A stretch of DNA of 64,000 nt from Struthio camelus (taxonomy: Eukaryota > Chordata > Aves > Struthioniformes > Struthionidae). Location of the stretch: assembly GCF_040807025.1 (NCBI RefSeq), contig NC_090942.1, positions 70,610,487 to 70,674,486 of the forward strand. Direction: 5' to 3'. The position numbers and the translations under genes are program-made. Below are positions 35,234 through 47,200 of the stretch, piece by piece (the first letter of the stretch is position 1; the number at the start of each line of letters is the position of its first letter). Below the pieces are notes generated by a model. It saw only the letters and a program-made list of their open reading frames with translations, had not been told where the DNA came from and searched no databases.

Positions 35234-38200
35234 GTGAGAAAGGGGTGGGAGCGGCGGCTTAGGATTTCTTTTTTCTTCCCCCTTTGCGCGCGCGCGGTCG
35301 CGAGCGCGCGCTCCCTTCCCCCACCCCCCACCCCCCCCGCTCCCGCCTGGCTCCGGCCAAGAGTTGGGGAGGGGGAGCGGGCACGAGCGCGGCGGCCGTT
35401 AGGCAGTTCGGCGGCGCGCGCTCCTCCTCCCCTCCCTCCCCCCCGCCCCCCCCCCCGCCGCGCGCCCGCGGGGAGCAGGCCGAGCTCCTCGGGGTCGGTG
35501 CCCCTGCGAACTTCCCCGCGGGGGCGGGGCGGGGCGGCGCGTGGGGCTCCGGCCGCGGGGGAGGGGCCGCGCCCCCTCGCAGCCGTTGGTCCCCTCTCCC
35601 CCCACCCCGACTCCTGCCGTTGAAGGGGGAGGGGGGATTGTGTGTTTGTGTGCGTGCCCGCGTGCCCGTCCGCCCGGGACAGCCCCCAGGGCCGGTCGTG
35701 GGTGGCCGTGCCCTGCGCTGATTCCTGGTGTCGGTTGCGGGTCCTTCCCTGAGGAGGGGGAGGGGGAGAGGGAGAGCAGGTACCGTGATGGAGCCGGTGG
35801 CCGGCCTGGCCTTGCGTTTTGGGAGAAGGGGTAGTGACCCTCCCCTCCCTCCCTCCGCCCCCCGCGCAGCAGCTCCTGAAGGACGGTGGAAAGGCGAGTC
35901 GGCTGAATCTGAATTGCAGACGGTTCAGGAGCGAGCGGATCAGGTGGCCTCAGGATGCGCCTGTTGGCTGCGCGGTCTTTGTGCCTGCACCTGGTGCTTG
36001 CACTGATTTAGCATGTAGGCATATGATTCCAGTGCAAACCCTGCTGACTGACTCATCCCGTCTTTTTGCCTCTTGCTGTTTCTGCCTAGATATAAATATC
36101 TCTCATTCATCGCCGTAGTAACTGAGTAGCTTACGCTGCACTCTGAGAGACCTGCTCATCTGTTTCGTTCCTGTATTTGCACGGTGCTTTGGAAACTTGC
36201 AGCAATGGCAGAGCTTCAGCAATAGCTACCTGCTGACTTGTTTACTTTCAAGTCCAAGTAGCACATGGCAAATGAAAACAAAGTGAATGAAAGCTGCGCT
36301 TTTTAACATGTTCATGAGAGTTGGGTTTGTAATGCTTTAATATTGTGGCAAGATGGTTTAAAGCTTGGAAAGATTGAAAACCTTTATACTAGACAATTCA
36401 TAAGATTTTTGTGTTTTTTCCTACCAGAAAACCAAAATGTTTGTCTGGAATGCTCATTTAATTACATTTCCATCTAAGGTCAAATAAAACTACAGCCAGA
36501 TAAATGACTGCCATGTTTTCCAGTATTTCTATCCGTTAAGTACCACTGGAGAATCACTAATGGATGCAGTATTGATCCATTTCCAGGAGGAATGGACATG
36601 TTTGAACTCAGTAGTTCTCAGTTTATTAAAAGCAATCAGTATCTCTAAGTGATACTGTAATGTATTGTTGGAAAAATACTCTGAAGGGTATATCTTTCAG
36701 CTTCATCGCAATCAGGTGCCTTGGAGAATCCTTCCGGGTAGGTGAAGTGTTTTCAGAGACAAACTGCTGCAGGGTTAAACGAGTCCGCACATGCCAATTT
36801 CATTCAAAACCTCTGAACAACCCTTCTGGTAAACTTGCAGAGCACTTGAAAGTTTTTCATGTTGTTCATATGGGACATGATTTGATAGGTACATCACCTG
36901 CAAACAACTCACGGAGAACTGAAAATTGTAATAACAGAGCACAGTTTAAATGTACTACTGTAGATTAGACTGAAGCATGGTGAGTTGACAGTACTGAGAG
37001 CGGTTCCCTGTTACGGAGGTAAGTATCAGGAGAAGGAGCCAGAACGGTGAATATTTCAGCAGTGTGCTTCCCTAAAAATGATTTGAGCTCTGGTACTATG
37101 GTTTTGTTACATCTCTAAATCTCACCATCTGTGCTTGGGTTAACACTGCCTGCCTGAGACCACTCATGCTCTGAAATAATTCTCCAGCAGCAGGAAGGGA
37201 TTCTATTTTAGCAGTACTCTAGAATAATTATATTAGCAGCCAGTAAGTGAAGTTTGGTAACTTGAGCTGTATATGGGAATTGCCTCCCACCCTGGAATGA
37301 CTGTGTTTTCAAGTGGGGCTTAACTACTTTCATGATGTTAGGGTTATTTTTGTAATGAAGGCAATCTGTAACTGTGCTATTGTTTTCAGTGCGTTAGATG
37401 GAAATCAGTAAGGATATTGGTCATCTATTCTTTTGTTTATAAACATGCAACAAATGCTTTGTAAGGGCACGGCTCTAAAATGCATAAGGCATGTCTCTGA
37501 CCTGCAGCAATCAAATGGATATCCAGTAGGTGTTGATGACAGCTGGTAACTTGTCCTTAAAGGCAGTATCATAATACTTTGCACTTTGGCTTTTGAATTA
37601 TACCTAGTAAATGTGTAGCTTGATGCATGCTAGGATCGTACAGGTAAGGACTAAAACATAGCAGAGCGCCTTCCCTAAAGGACTATATTCATTGTATTCA
37701 TTGGTAGCTTTTGCATTGCCCTTCAACTATTGTATACAAATCTTCCGTGGATTAGGATGTGGCAGACTGCATGAGGAAATGTCAGTCTGACTGGAACTCC
37801 AGTTCTCAGGTCAGTTTGAACAGCTCAGCCCATGTAAAACAAATGATAGCAGGACTGGAGGAGTGACAAGCTGAGTAAGCTTGAGCAGGTGTTGCTTTTT
37901 TTTTCCCCCCCTGAGCATGCAGGAATTGAGGATTGCAATTTTTTGTAGGAAGTAATTCATAACAGTTTTGGTCTCTTTGGCTTTTGAGGAAACAATATTC
38001 CTGTGTTGAATCTCTTATACCAAATGTAACCCCCTTGCCCTCGCTTTGAAGGCTCACATAGTGTTCTGTATCATGCCTTGTTTCCTCTGCTCTTTTACAT
38101 GTGTCATACAAGCCTTTGTCTCATTCTCTTAAATAGTTTCTGGACTCTCTTGCGTAATGCTCCTGTAAATGGAATGCTCTCCTTCATGCGATCTGGTCTT

Positions 38201-41091
38201 TCATCCTGTGTGTCCTGTTTTATTCCCGCTTATCCCTGAAAAATGGCCTTTTCTGAGATATTTACTCTATATGAGGCAATATTTCTCGATTTCTCTTCAT
38301 AAACACAAATAATCATTCACTATTTAAAAGGAATAATTGAATGATTGCATTATGGGCTTTTGTCAAGGGAGGATCAGTGACTTTGAAATCCATCCGGTCT
38401 GATACTCTCTTATGTGAAGCTAGGATATTTCTTCCGTACAAGTTCTTATATTTCCCTTGTCATTTCAGTATAAAACTACCTCTCAGACAATATTAACTAA
38501 AATGATTTCTTTCTTTCATCTGATTTTTTTTTTTTTAATCTCTTCCCAGGGAAATGTTAACCACTATTTAAATAACTTGTCTGATTCTCTTGGGTTTTTT
38601 CCCCCTCCTCTAGAGGTGCTGACTAAGCATGCTGAAATTTTTGTGAATTAAGCTTCATTGTTGCATATGGATTACTGTGCTGGTGTGGAGTCTCATTCTT
38701 GTATTGGTAGATTGTTTTTTCTTTTATTTTCAGTGTTGATTTGGAATTCTATTTTAAGGAATAAATCTTTGTTGTATATTCAGACTTGTTCTTTGATACA
38801 CAGTGTAGTGTCTGGATTTCTCTGGACTGTACATCAGAGTGTGATTCTTTCAAGATAGTTCTATTCAGTTTTTCTTGAAGGGCTCCCATTCACTATGTAG
38901 GCATTGCAGGAAGTGTCTTGCTTTCAGGGTTATGCTGTGAATCTCTGTTGAACAAAACTGAAATGTGTTTGGGAGCTTTTGCTTTCGGGTGAATGATATC
39001 TTTCACATCTGGCGTGAGGTTGGAAGACTCGATCTGTTGTTAAAGGTTCCTAATGTTTTTTGAGCAGTCATTTTTGCCAAATGTCCCTGTTTTATCGGTT
39101 TGTGATAGTAGCTGAAGGGTAGCTGCATATTGTGGAAAAGCTGCTCTTATCCTCTGCTATAATGTCTTATGTTTCTGGAGCGCAACACGTTGCCTGTAGA
39201 ACACTCTGGGATGGAAGAGACAACATAAATGTAGGATTACTGCTCTGAGGGAAGAGATGAGCGTTGGTTCAAAGTCTCAACATACGTTCCTATATAGATT
39301 GATACTTAGTTCTGTCTGTAGCAAAGACTCAATTAAATCTTTCTGGTAAAGGATTTCAAGCATTTTGAAATACGTGAGAAGAGGCAGGGCTTCCCAGAGT
39401 ACTGTCTGCATGACAGATTCTTCCTCTGTTTTTAATACTGAATGAGTTTCAGAAGCTAGAACTGCTGAAGATTAAAGAAAGAACGTCTAGCCAATTTTCC
39501 ACCAACTCTTTTCACTTTGCAGCTTTTAGTTTGACAGATATATTTTTCTTTGCCAAGCTACTTACTCACAAAGTAATGACTCCACGGCATAGTTCTCGTT
39601 CTGTTTATCCTCAGTAACCAGTTATATTGCTATTACTCTGAATTGCTTTCAAGGGAGGAGTGGGAATAAGAAGTTAACTGGGATACAGCTAGACAGATCA
39701 ATGTTTTTCTTTTGTGGGCTCTGTTTATTATTATTATTTTTTCTTTGTCTTGAGGCATCATTTGCAGATTGTGCTTTGGGTTTGCTAACCTGTTTTTTTA
39801 TCTTAGTCTAAAGACATTCCCAATCTAATCAGGAAGCCTCTTGAGGTGTACCAACTTCGGTTGGGCATTTCTGTAGAGTTTTTCTCATTCTTACTGCGCG
39901 TTTACTGCCAAACCTGGTTTAATTATTTGTGCTAAAGATGAATTTAGTCTCAAACTGTAAACTGTCTAGCTCCTTTGGTACCTGTTAAGTAGCTGTTCCG
40001 TAGCCTCAACATTTCTGTGCGCCTTTCGGTTAAACATCCAGTGTGATGGCCAAGTGTGAGGTACTGCTTGTTCAGGAATGACTCTCTGAACTTATTGAGA
40101 ACTTCAACCTGAAAGTTCATCTTGAAGCCCTAGCTATTGTTATTTAATTCATCAAGCCGCTTATACGTTCAAAGAAATTATCCAGACTGTTCCTAATGTA
40201 AAGAGCTAAAAGCATGTTAGTCTGAAACTTCTTTCAAATCTGTTGTGTGGCTTTTCCCCCCACTCCATGTTGTCTTGTGATATTTTTTCCTTTTTCCTTG
40301 TTCCTTCCAGCTGTTTTTTTCCCCTCTGTATCTTAGTCTTTTCTGCTGTTCTCATTTGGCTGCTTGAAAGAGTGACTAAACAAATAGAATAAAACGTGGA
40401 AGGTCCTTGGCCAGATGTTGCCATTGGATATGGATTTCTGTTTTATCGGTATTGATGCCTGAGTGAGAAGTCCAGAATACACAACCATCTGCTCTTCCAA
40501 TCTCTACAGTAAATGTGGATTTTATTTCCTCTGTTGACCATATGTTTTCCACTGCTGTTGGAACAGTAAAAGGAATTTGAGGCAATTGTGGCCACTTTTG
40601 CTGCATTAACAATTTTGAGCTTTGTAATAGCTGAAAATCTGAGAGGCAAGAAAATACTCATCTGAGGCTTAGGGGAAAAGATACTCTTGTGAACTTTTCC
40701 CTCAAATTCTAGTTAAGTAAGTCTTCAGAACCCCTCAAAATTTCTTTGCATATATTTTTATATATATTTATATTTATAGGTTGAGTTAGGAGACATTTGG
40801 AAGGAGGACACATGGTGAGGAACTGTTCAATTTACTTTAATGTGAGAGTTCTTATGTGAAGCAGGAATGAGAAATTCCACTGCTGGCAACAGTCAGACAG
40901 GGTACTGGACTGGGGAGGCATTTGGTTTGACTCTTCACTATTCTGATTAAAATAAAAATGCATAGGATATCAAGACAAACATCTGGATGATACTTCAAGA
41001 TCATTACATAATTCCTTGTTATGTATGAGTTCATGACCTATTGCAACCTTATAAAAAAAAACAAACAAAACACTCTGTTCTTTTCTTACAG
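35234..41091 (+). other. BCL2L13: BCL2L13 intron 1
   Basis: 5.9 kb. The first 500 bp belong to the CpG island and include a CG-rich near-palindrome at 35286-35311; the remainder is AT-rich unique sequence with no exon recognised. Confidence 0.85.
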
Positions 41092-41280
41092 TCTCATCTG
41101 TCACCCAGAGAAAACCCTACGTGCCCAATAAGAGCACTGAAGCATTGCAAGCCAACCCAATGGCGTCCTCTACTGCTGTGCCTGTAGGATTTCACTATGA
41201 AACAAAATATGTAGTTCTCAGCTACCTGGGACTTTTATCACAAGAGAAGCCACAGGAGCATCCTCCTCCTTCAACTCAAG
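41092..41280 (+). CDS. BCL2L13: BCL2L13 exon 2, first coding exon (CDS from 41160, residues 1-40)
   Basis: The acceptor is TTTTCTTACAG and the donor is AAG|GTGATAG. The first 68 nt are 5'UTR. The ATG at 41160 matches the family N terminus and is the first in-frame ATG in this exon, although the frame stays open upstream to the acceptor. It encodes [20 protein letters not shown] to PPPSTQ and ends in phase 1. It contains the BH4-like helix. Confidence 0.97.
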
Positions 41281-44200
41281 GTGATAGACCATATTTACCT
41301 GTGTAACTATTTTAGCAGTCAGTTGTAGTCTTGAACTGTTTGTGCATGTATGTAGAATGTCAGCCAGATGTTTAATGTTGTGTGTCTCTTTATTATTCAT
41401 TTAAAATAATGTGAAAAATGCTGATGGAGACAGAGCTGTTTGCATTTAGATTACCATTTTAATTTGAGCTGTGCCAGAGGTAATTGGTGTTTATGAAGCA
41501 AGTAAATGGTTTTAAATAGCTATCTTCAGGTTAGGAAGGATAAGTATTTATTGCCTTTGTTAAGCCATCTTGAGAATCTGAGCCCATGCTTGCCTTTTTC
41601 GGGAGGCAAATGGAAGTAAACGGGGTAAAGTAGTGTTTACCAGCATAATCTCTGAATGATGACCTAAGCAATGCCATGTACTACATAGTTTTGCCATATT
41701 ACATTAACGCTTCTGTTGTTGTCAATCAGTAGTAGTGTGGAGATGTGAGACTTAATCTGGCCTATGCTGCGTTTATTTGTTTGTTTATTTTTAAGAAGTC
41801 AAGGATTGCTTGGAATCGAGTGTTTCTTCCAGAGCAGTTTAATGCATCTAGGAGGTTGGGCATAACAAAAGAAGCTTGGTAGATTGTTTCATGTTTCAGG
41901 GAGTAAGCCTTCCTTTTTGTTGTGGCAGCAAGCACTTCAAACAAGCGCTGTGTTTGTCAAGGTTATTTTGGTGGCTTGTCAATTCTTAATGATGCTTCAG
42001 TCACTCATCCACAACTTATTCTGATGAAAGCCATATTAAAAAAAAGGGGCAGTCTTTAGAATCCTTGTTTTCCTTGAAGGAGCATTTAAGAAGGCATACT
42101 CTAGCATTTACTGCAGTTATCTGTCATCAAATGAAAAATGCCTGAAAGGATAGCATCAAAGATATGACAGAAATAATTTTATCAGTTTGGCACTAAAAAA
42201 CATAGCATACGCTGATTATATCATATACGATTTATAAAATTAAACATTGTATGTTTGAGATGTGTCTATTATTTCTACTTTGGCTGCATCTGTGGTCCAC
42301 GAAGGGAGAGACACCTTAGTGCCAAGATGCTGTTTCATAGAACTCTTTGTTGGTAGATGTGGTTATTTTAGGAATAACATCTCGTTCTGGATATCCCATC
42401 TGGGATAACTGGACTATAATTGGAAATATATCAAGTACATACAAACCTACCACTTGGAAGAGTCTGCTTCATTCTGAAAATGCAAGACTCAGTAAGGAAA
42501 CTTAGTCTTAAAAGCTTTCTTTTTATAATTTGGATCTAGTTACCTATCAAGAAGTGTTTGAATTAAAGAACATACACATTTTATAATCTATTAAGAGGAT
42601 TTTTGAGCTCTTGATTAAAGATCACTATTTACTATATCACGTATCCACTATTTAGGTATGTTAGCTTATGTTACAGCGGGATGTACTTTGGTTTGCTATT
42701 AAAATATTCTAAGGCATTGACACTTTAAAAATCTGTCCTTTCATCCCCACCCTAAACAGGAAACTCTCCTGCACTTCCCTCACCAACACCCCCAAGAACA
42801 GAAGGTGAACAAAACTTTTCCTCCCTTGGTCATCTTTCACTGTAATTAGATTTCACTAAACTAACTGTTTTCACTGCTTTCTTATCAAAAACTGGGAAAA
42901 ATCATTTTCCCTCACTCCTAATCTGCCATGTTGTTTCTCATTCTGTTTTGAATGCCTAGGAGGGACTTCGGTCACCTTCTAAATGAAGGGCAAACACTTT
43001 ATCCTTCTTTTAAAAGTTCTATGTAACTTTAATTTGCTTTTGTTTCTTTCTTCGCTTTTGCTGTTGCTTTCCTGTTTTCTGTCCTTGCAGCAGCTTTCTA
43101 TTTGTCTGACAGTTGCTTTTCCGTTTTTCAAAATAAATCCTTTCTCCGAGTGCTTTTCTTGTTGCTCGAACAGTTGTTTCAGCTGTGCTCTCAGGCTGTC
43201 TGTGGTAAGGGCCGTGTATTTACTGTAAAGTGCTGTATGCGTCTTGGTTGCATATGAAGTAGCTATGTACAGTCTGTACCTTCTTGTTGCTTAGAACGTG
43301 CTGAGAACTGCACTAAAGCACTCTGCTTTTTAGGCTGCTCCCCTCAGGAGACGGTGAGAGAACAAGCAGCCCATAAAGGATAGTAGCTGCATTGCCTAAT
43401 GCACTAGTGGGAGTTAGCTGGGTATTACAGGAACAAGCGTGGTATTAGAAACCTGTAAAGAGTAAAAGAGATGTGAAAACCAGTAAATGAAAATGAATAG
43501 TTGTTTAGAATCCCATCATAAAGTAGGAACTTATGTTTTTCATAAGGAAAATATATGAGGGATAAAAATGATACGATATTACAGCATCCTTGTCAATGTG
43601 TTTTTCATGCTGTATCATCAGCCATTGGTACAATGTCTTGACAGATCCTGAGGTACTTTCATTGATCTCTTTTATGGTATTTAAAACACTAGTCACTGAT
43701 CCTTCTGCTTTGTGCAGCTGAATGTGGTTCGTTTATGAAATGAGAGGACTCTGATAAAAAGTACCTGTTAACCATATTTTGTTATAATTCGCTTAGTGTG
43801 CTGATAGACCTTTCATGGGAAACATTTAAAACAGTGTTTTGCTCTTGGTTATTTGATTGTATTTTAGTTGCAAAACAGTCTTCTACTTATGGTTTTCACT
43901 CTTACAAGGTTCTGACTCTTTGCTATATAATAATCTCCCTTCACTCATTTTTCTTAGGTCCAACTGAGTCTCTACTTTTTGTCCAACTTCTGTGCCCCAC
44001 TACAATATAAAGGGAGTATCCAGAAAGGCTGGCTTTAGCCTCATTATGTTAATCTCTTTAGTATCCATCCATATTTGGGAGAGAGAGGCTTCTCTGCAGG
44101 GTGGTACGGAGCAAGATCCTAATTATAGCCAGCCGCCTTGAATCACACTTTGGAAGATCCTCTCTCTCTTTCGTTGCATATATAAAGAACATAGAGAAGT

Positions 44201-47200
44201 AAGATACGCTAGGCTTAGTTAGTATTTGTATACTTCCCCTGAGTCTCCTACAGTAGGCTCCCAGATATCACTCTCCAATACCAAAGGAGATTTCCGTGAA
44301 GCTTCAACATTTCAGTTAGAGCAGGTATATGATGGCTTAAACAACCAGAAAGAAAAGCAGTCTTTCCTAAGAGTAGTGCTGCCATTTTATCTCTGCTAGA
44401 CCGTGTAGGAAAAAATGAATGCTTTTGTCCGTTTGCCTCCATTTCCCTGCTACGGTCATCTCCCCAAAAGCTGTGCTTTCTTGCATTTCGTACTGGAGAG
44501 TTCTTTTTCTGACATATGCCTTTTCCTCTTTACTCATACAAGAGTAAAATCTTTAAGATATTTGTTAGATTTCATGGGAAAACTTGTCTTTAATATTTGC
44601 AGACTTAATATACTTTAATAGAGTGATGATTTCCAGAGAGAATTAATTTAGTAAAGAGAAAGCTTGGACAAATTATGTGAAGAAATTCTACCTCACTGTA
44701 ATTCCTTTGGAGTCTCTTGGTCCGTCTGGATTTGTTGCAAGAAACATGTCTTCAGTTCTACTAGCTAAAAACAGTTCTGACTTCAGCCAAAGAAGGCCAA
44801 TCTGTAAGTCAACACTTGGGTATTACTATGAAAGTTTTATTTAGAGAACTGCTCTTTAGTGCAAGGACTGAAGAGTGAGCTGTCTGCAGTTTTCCAGGCG
44901 CTTGAAGAGAAGGTTATTTTATTGGACAAAATGATCCTTTTGATGTTACAGTGTATAGAATTTTGCAGTTGATTTCAGCATCTGTAGAGGAAGAGCCAAC
45001 AAACTTAACTAAGAAAAAGTTTTAGCAGCTACTTCTTCCAGGCACAATTTTGGAAAAATAATGATTCTGCATAACTCCCAGTTCAGTTTATTTAAAGTAA
45101 GGTCCATTAGCGGTAAATGCCATTACTTTTTGGTAGAATTTGAGATAGGTGATTAATACAAGTTGCTCAGAGAAATCTGGAGTACAACAGACAGGTAAGA
45201 TATCATCTGTGTAAGTTCATACAACCTGAAGCAATGGATGAGCACAATTACTTAAAATGTGGGAGGAAGCTCTCAGTAAAATAAATATCAAGTATTGAAG
45301 ATATGCTGAAAATACACCAAAAATAAATATCAAATTTTGGAATACATTTCTACAGTTTTTTTCCACTGAAATTCACACTCATTATGGAGGCTTCCAGCCT
45401 ACTGTAGCTGCTTGTGCTACTTACTGTCTTTTGCAAGTGTCCAAGTACTTTGATTCAATACACCTGTGTTATAAATGCTTCTTGAAATTTGATCAAGGGG
45501 AGTAATTGCTATTTTGTATACATATATATATATATTTTTTTTTTTTAATCGACTTTTCCATGGTTTGACTTCATCCCATTAGCCTGTGGTTATAATTGTG
45601 GTTCTAAAGGAACATTTTTTTTTCTGTGTTTTCCTAGATAGTCTCCTGAATAGAATTCTAAGAATGAGAAGTCCTTCCACTCACAGTATAAGGAATAATC
45701 CTTCCATTCACGGTAGCACCCACAAGATTTATAATTAATGCCGCTATTAAGCGTGCCATAGATTACACACGAAGTAAACAAAACTTTGGCAGTTTTACAG
45801 TTTCCCTGAGGTACATGTCACCCATGGTAATTGTAACCCAATTACTGTGCGCAATGTCCTTTCTACCATTAATTGTCTGTTTTGAGATTGCTGTATGAAG
45901 TGCTGTATATATTCAGTAATCAAGCCATTATAGTGATAGTGGTTTCCCAAACACATTTCTTACAGCTACGTGGTGTTGAATTGGGATATTAGAAGAAGTG
46001 GATTTTACATGTATTTGTTCACATGCACCGGTTAGAAGAGAACTCTGATGCATCTCAGGAAATACATGCATAGATACTTAGAGATGGTCAGGATTTATGG
46101 CATTGTAGGTGAACTCAAGGCTCCTCCATGGCAATCCCAAATCTAGGATTAGCAGATTTATCATAGGATGTTGACCATGATAAGCGAGATAACTACTGTC
46201 ATCAGGTGGAGTGGCTGTTGTAGAATATCTTGGTTTTCTTTGTACTCCATGTCTGTATCTTCATTTATCCTTCATAGCACCTATCGTTGTTCTTTTGGAA
46301 ATGAAAGCGTTCCTGAGGTGTTTTTAGCTAAGTAACTAATTCCTTAGAAACTTTCATCTTATAGCAAAGTATGCATAGTTTGGCTGAAAAATTGCAGTCT
46401 GAAAAGCTACACGTCGTATGTCAGACCAATCTAGTTCTTAGAGGGCATTAATGGGGGAGCTATTCCTTGAACTCAGGAGAGGGAAGGCAGTTTTTTTGGG
46501 ACTGTGACTTGGAGAAGAAAGAGATGGTCCCTCCAGAGAAGTAAATTTGTGCTTATTTAAGCCTCTTCTCTGCCCACAAAAGAAAAAAGACTTCTAGTTG
46601 GCAATTTGTTATATCTTTCTGGTTCTTAATAGACTTTTGGACTGGATTAATTTATTTTTAACAGAGCCTTTTTATGGGTAAAGGCATATTTATGTTTACA
46701 CTTCTTTTTAAGTAGTTTCTTTTAAACCTCTTTTTGAATCAAGGGCTACATCTAGTATGACAGTTTTGTGTTCCGGAGTTTGCTAGAGTAATGAATATAC
46801 TTTTCATTAAAGGAAAACATTGAATAAAGAGATCTCTTATATCCGCATCACTTAGCAGTGCTTGCAAAATTTTTAGACATTTGCTTTTCCGCTTTGCTTA
46901 TTTTTTTTTAAAGAGCCTGAGATACTGTATAATTTCTAGTTGTGCTGAAAGTGAATTTTTAATTCAATGTTAACTATGCAAACATTAATACAGAGACATG
47001 AAACTTGAAAACAGACGTACTGATAAGTTAAAATAACAGGTATAAAAACAAAAAATTCCAGCACAGATCTGTGACATCAAAGGCCTCCTTCTTCAGTGAG
47101 CTTGCATTCCCCTGAACTAAAAAGACACACAACTTTTTTCATTCTCTTCTTATAACTATAAGAAGTTATAGTTCTATAACTGTTGTCTCTTGTTAGCCTT

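Larger units (their letters stand above)
34710..35720 (+). promoter_or_regulatory. BCL2L13: CpG-island promoter of BCL2L13
   Basis: About 1 kb of very GC-rich, CpG-dense DNA surrounds the non-coding first exon. It has C-rich tracts (34949-34968, 35430-35456), a (CG)8 run, GGGGCGGGGC GC boxes near 35520-35535 and no TATA box. It faces the ATP6V1E1 promoter about 1.7 kb away. Confidence 0.8.

Noticed and set aside
34650-35721. Several long frames in the CpG island
   Set aside because: GC-rich shadow frames in the BCL2L13 promoter and first exon; the spliced gene explains the region better.
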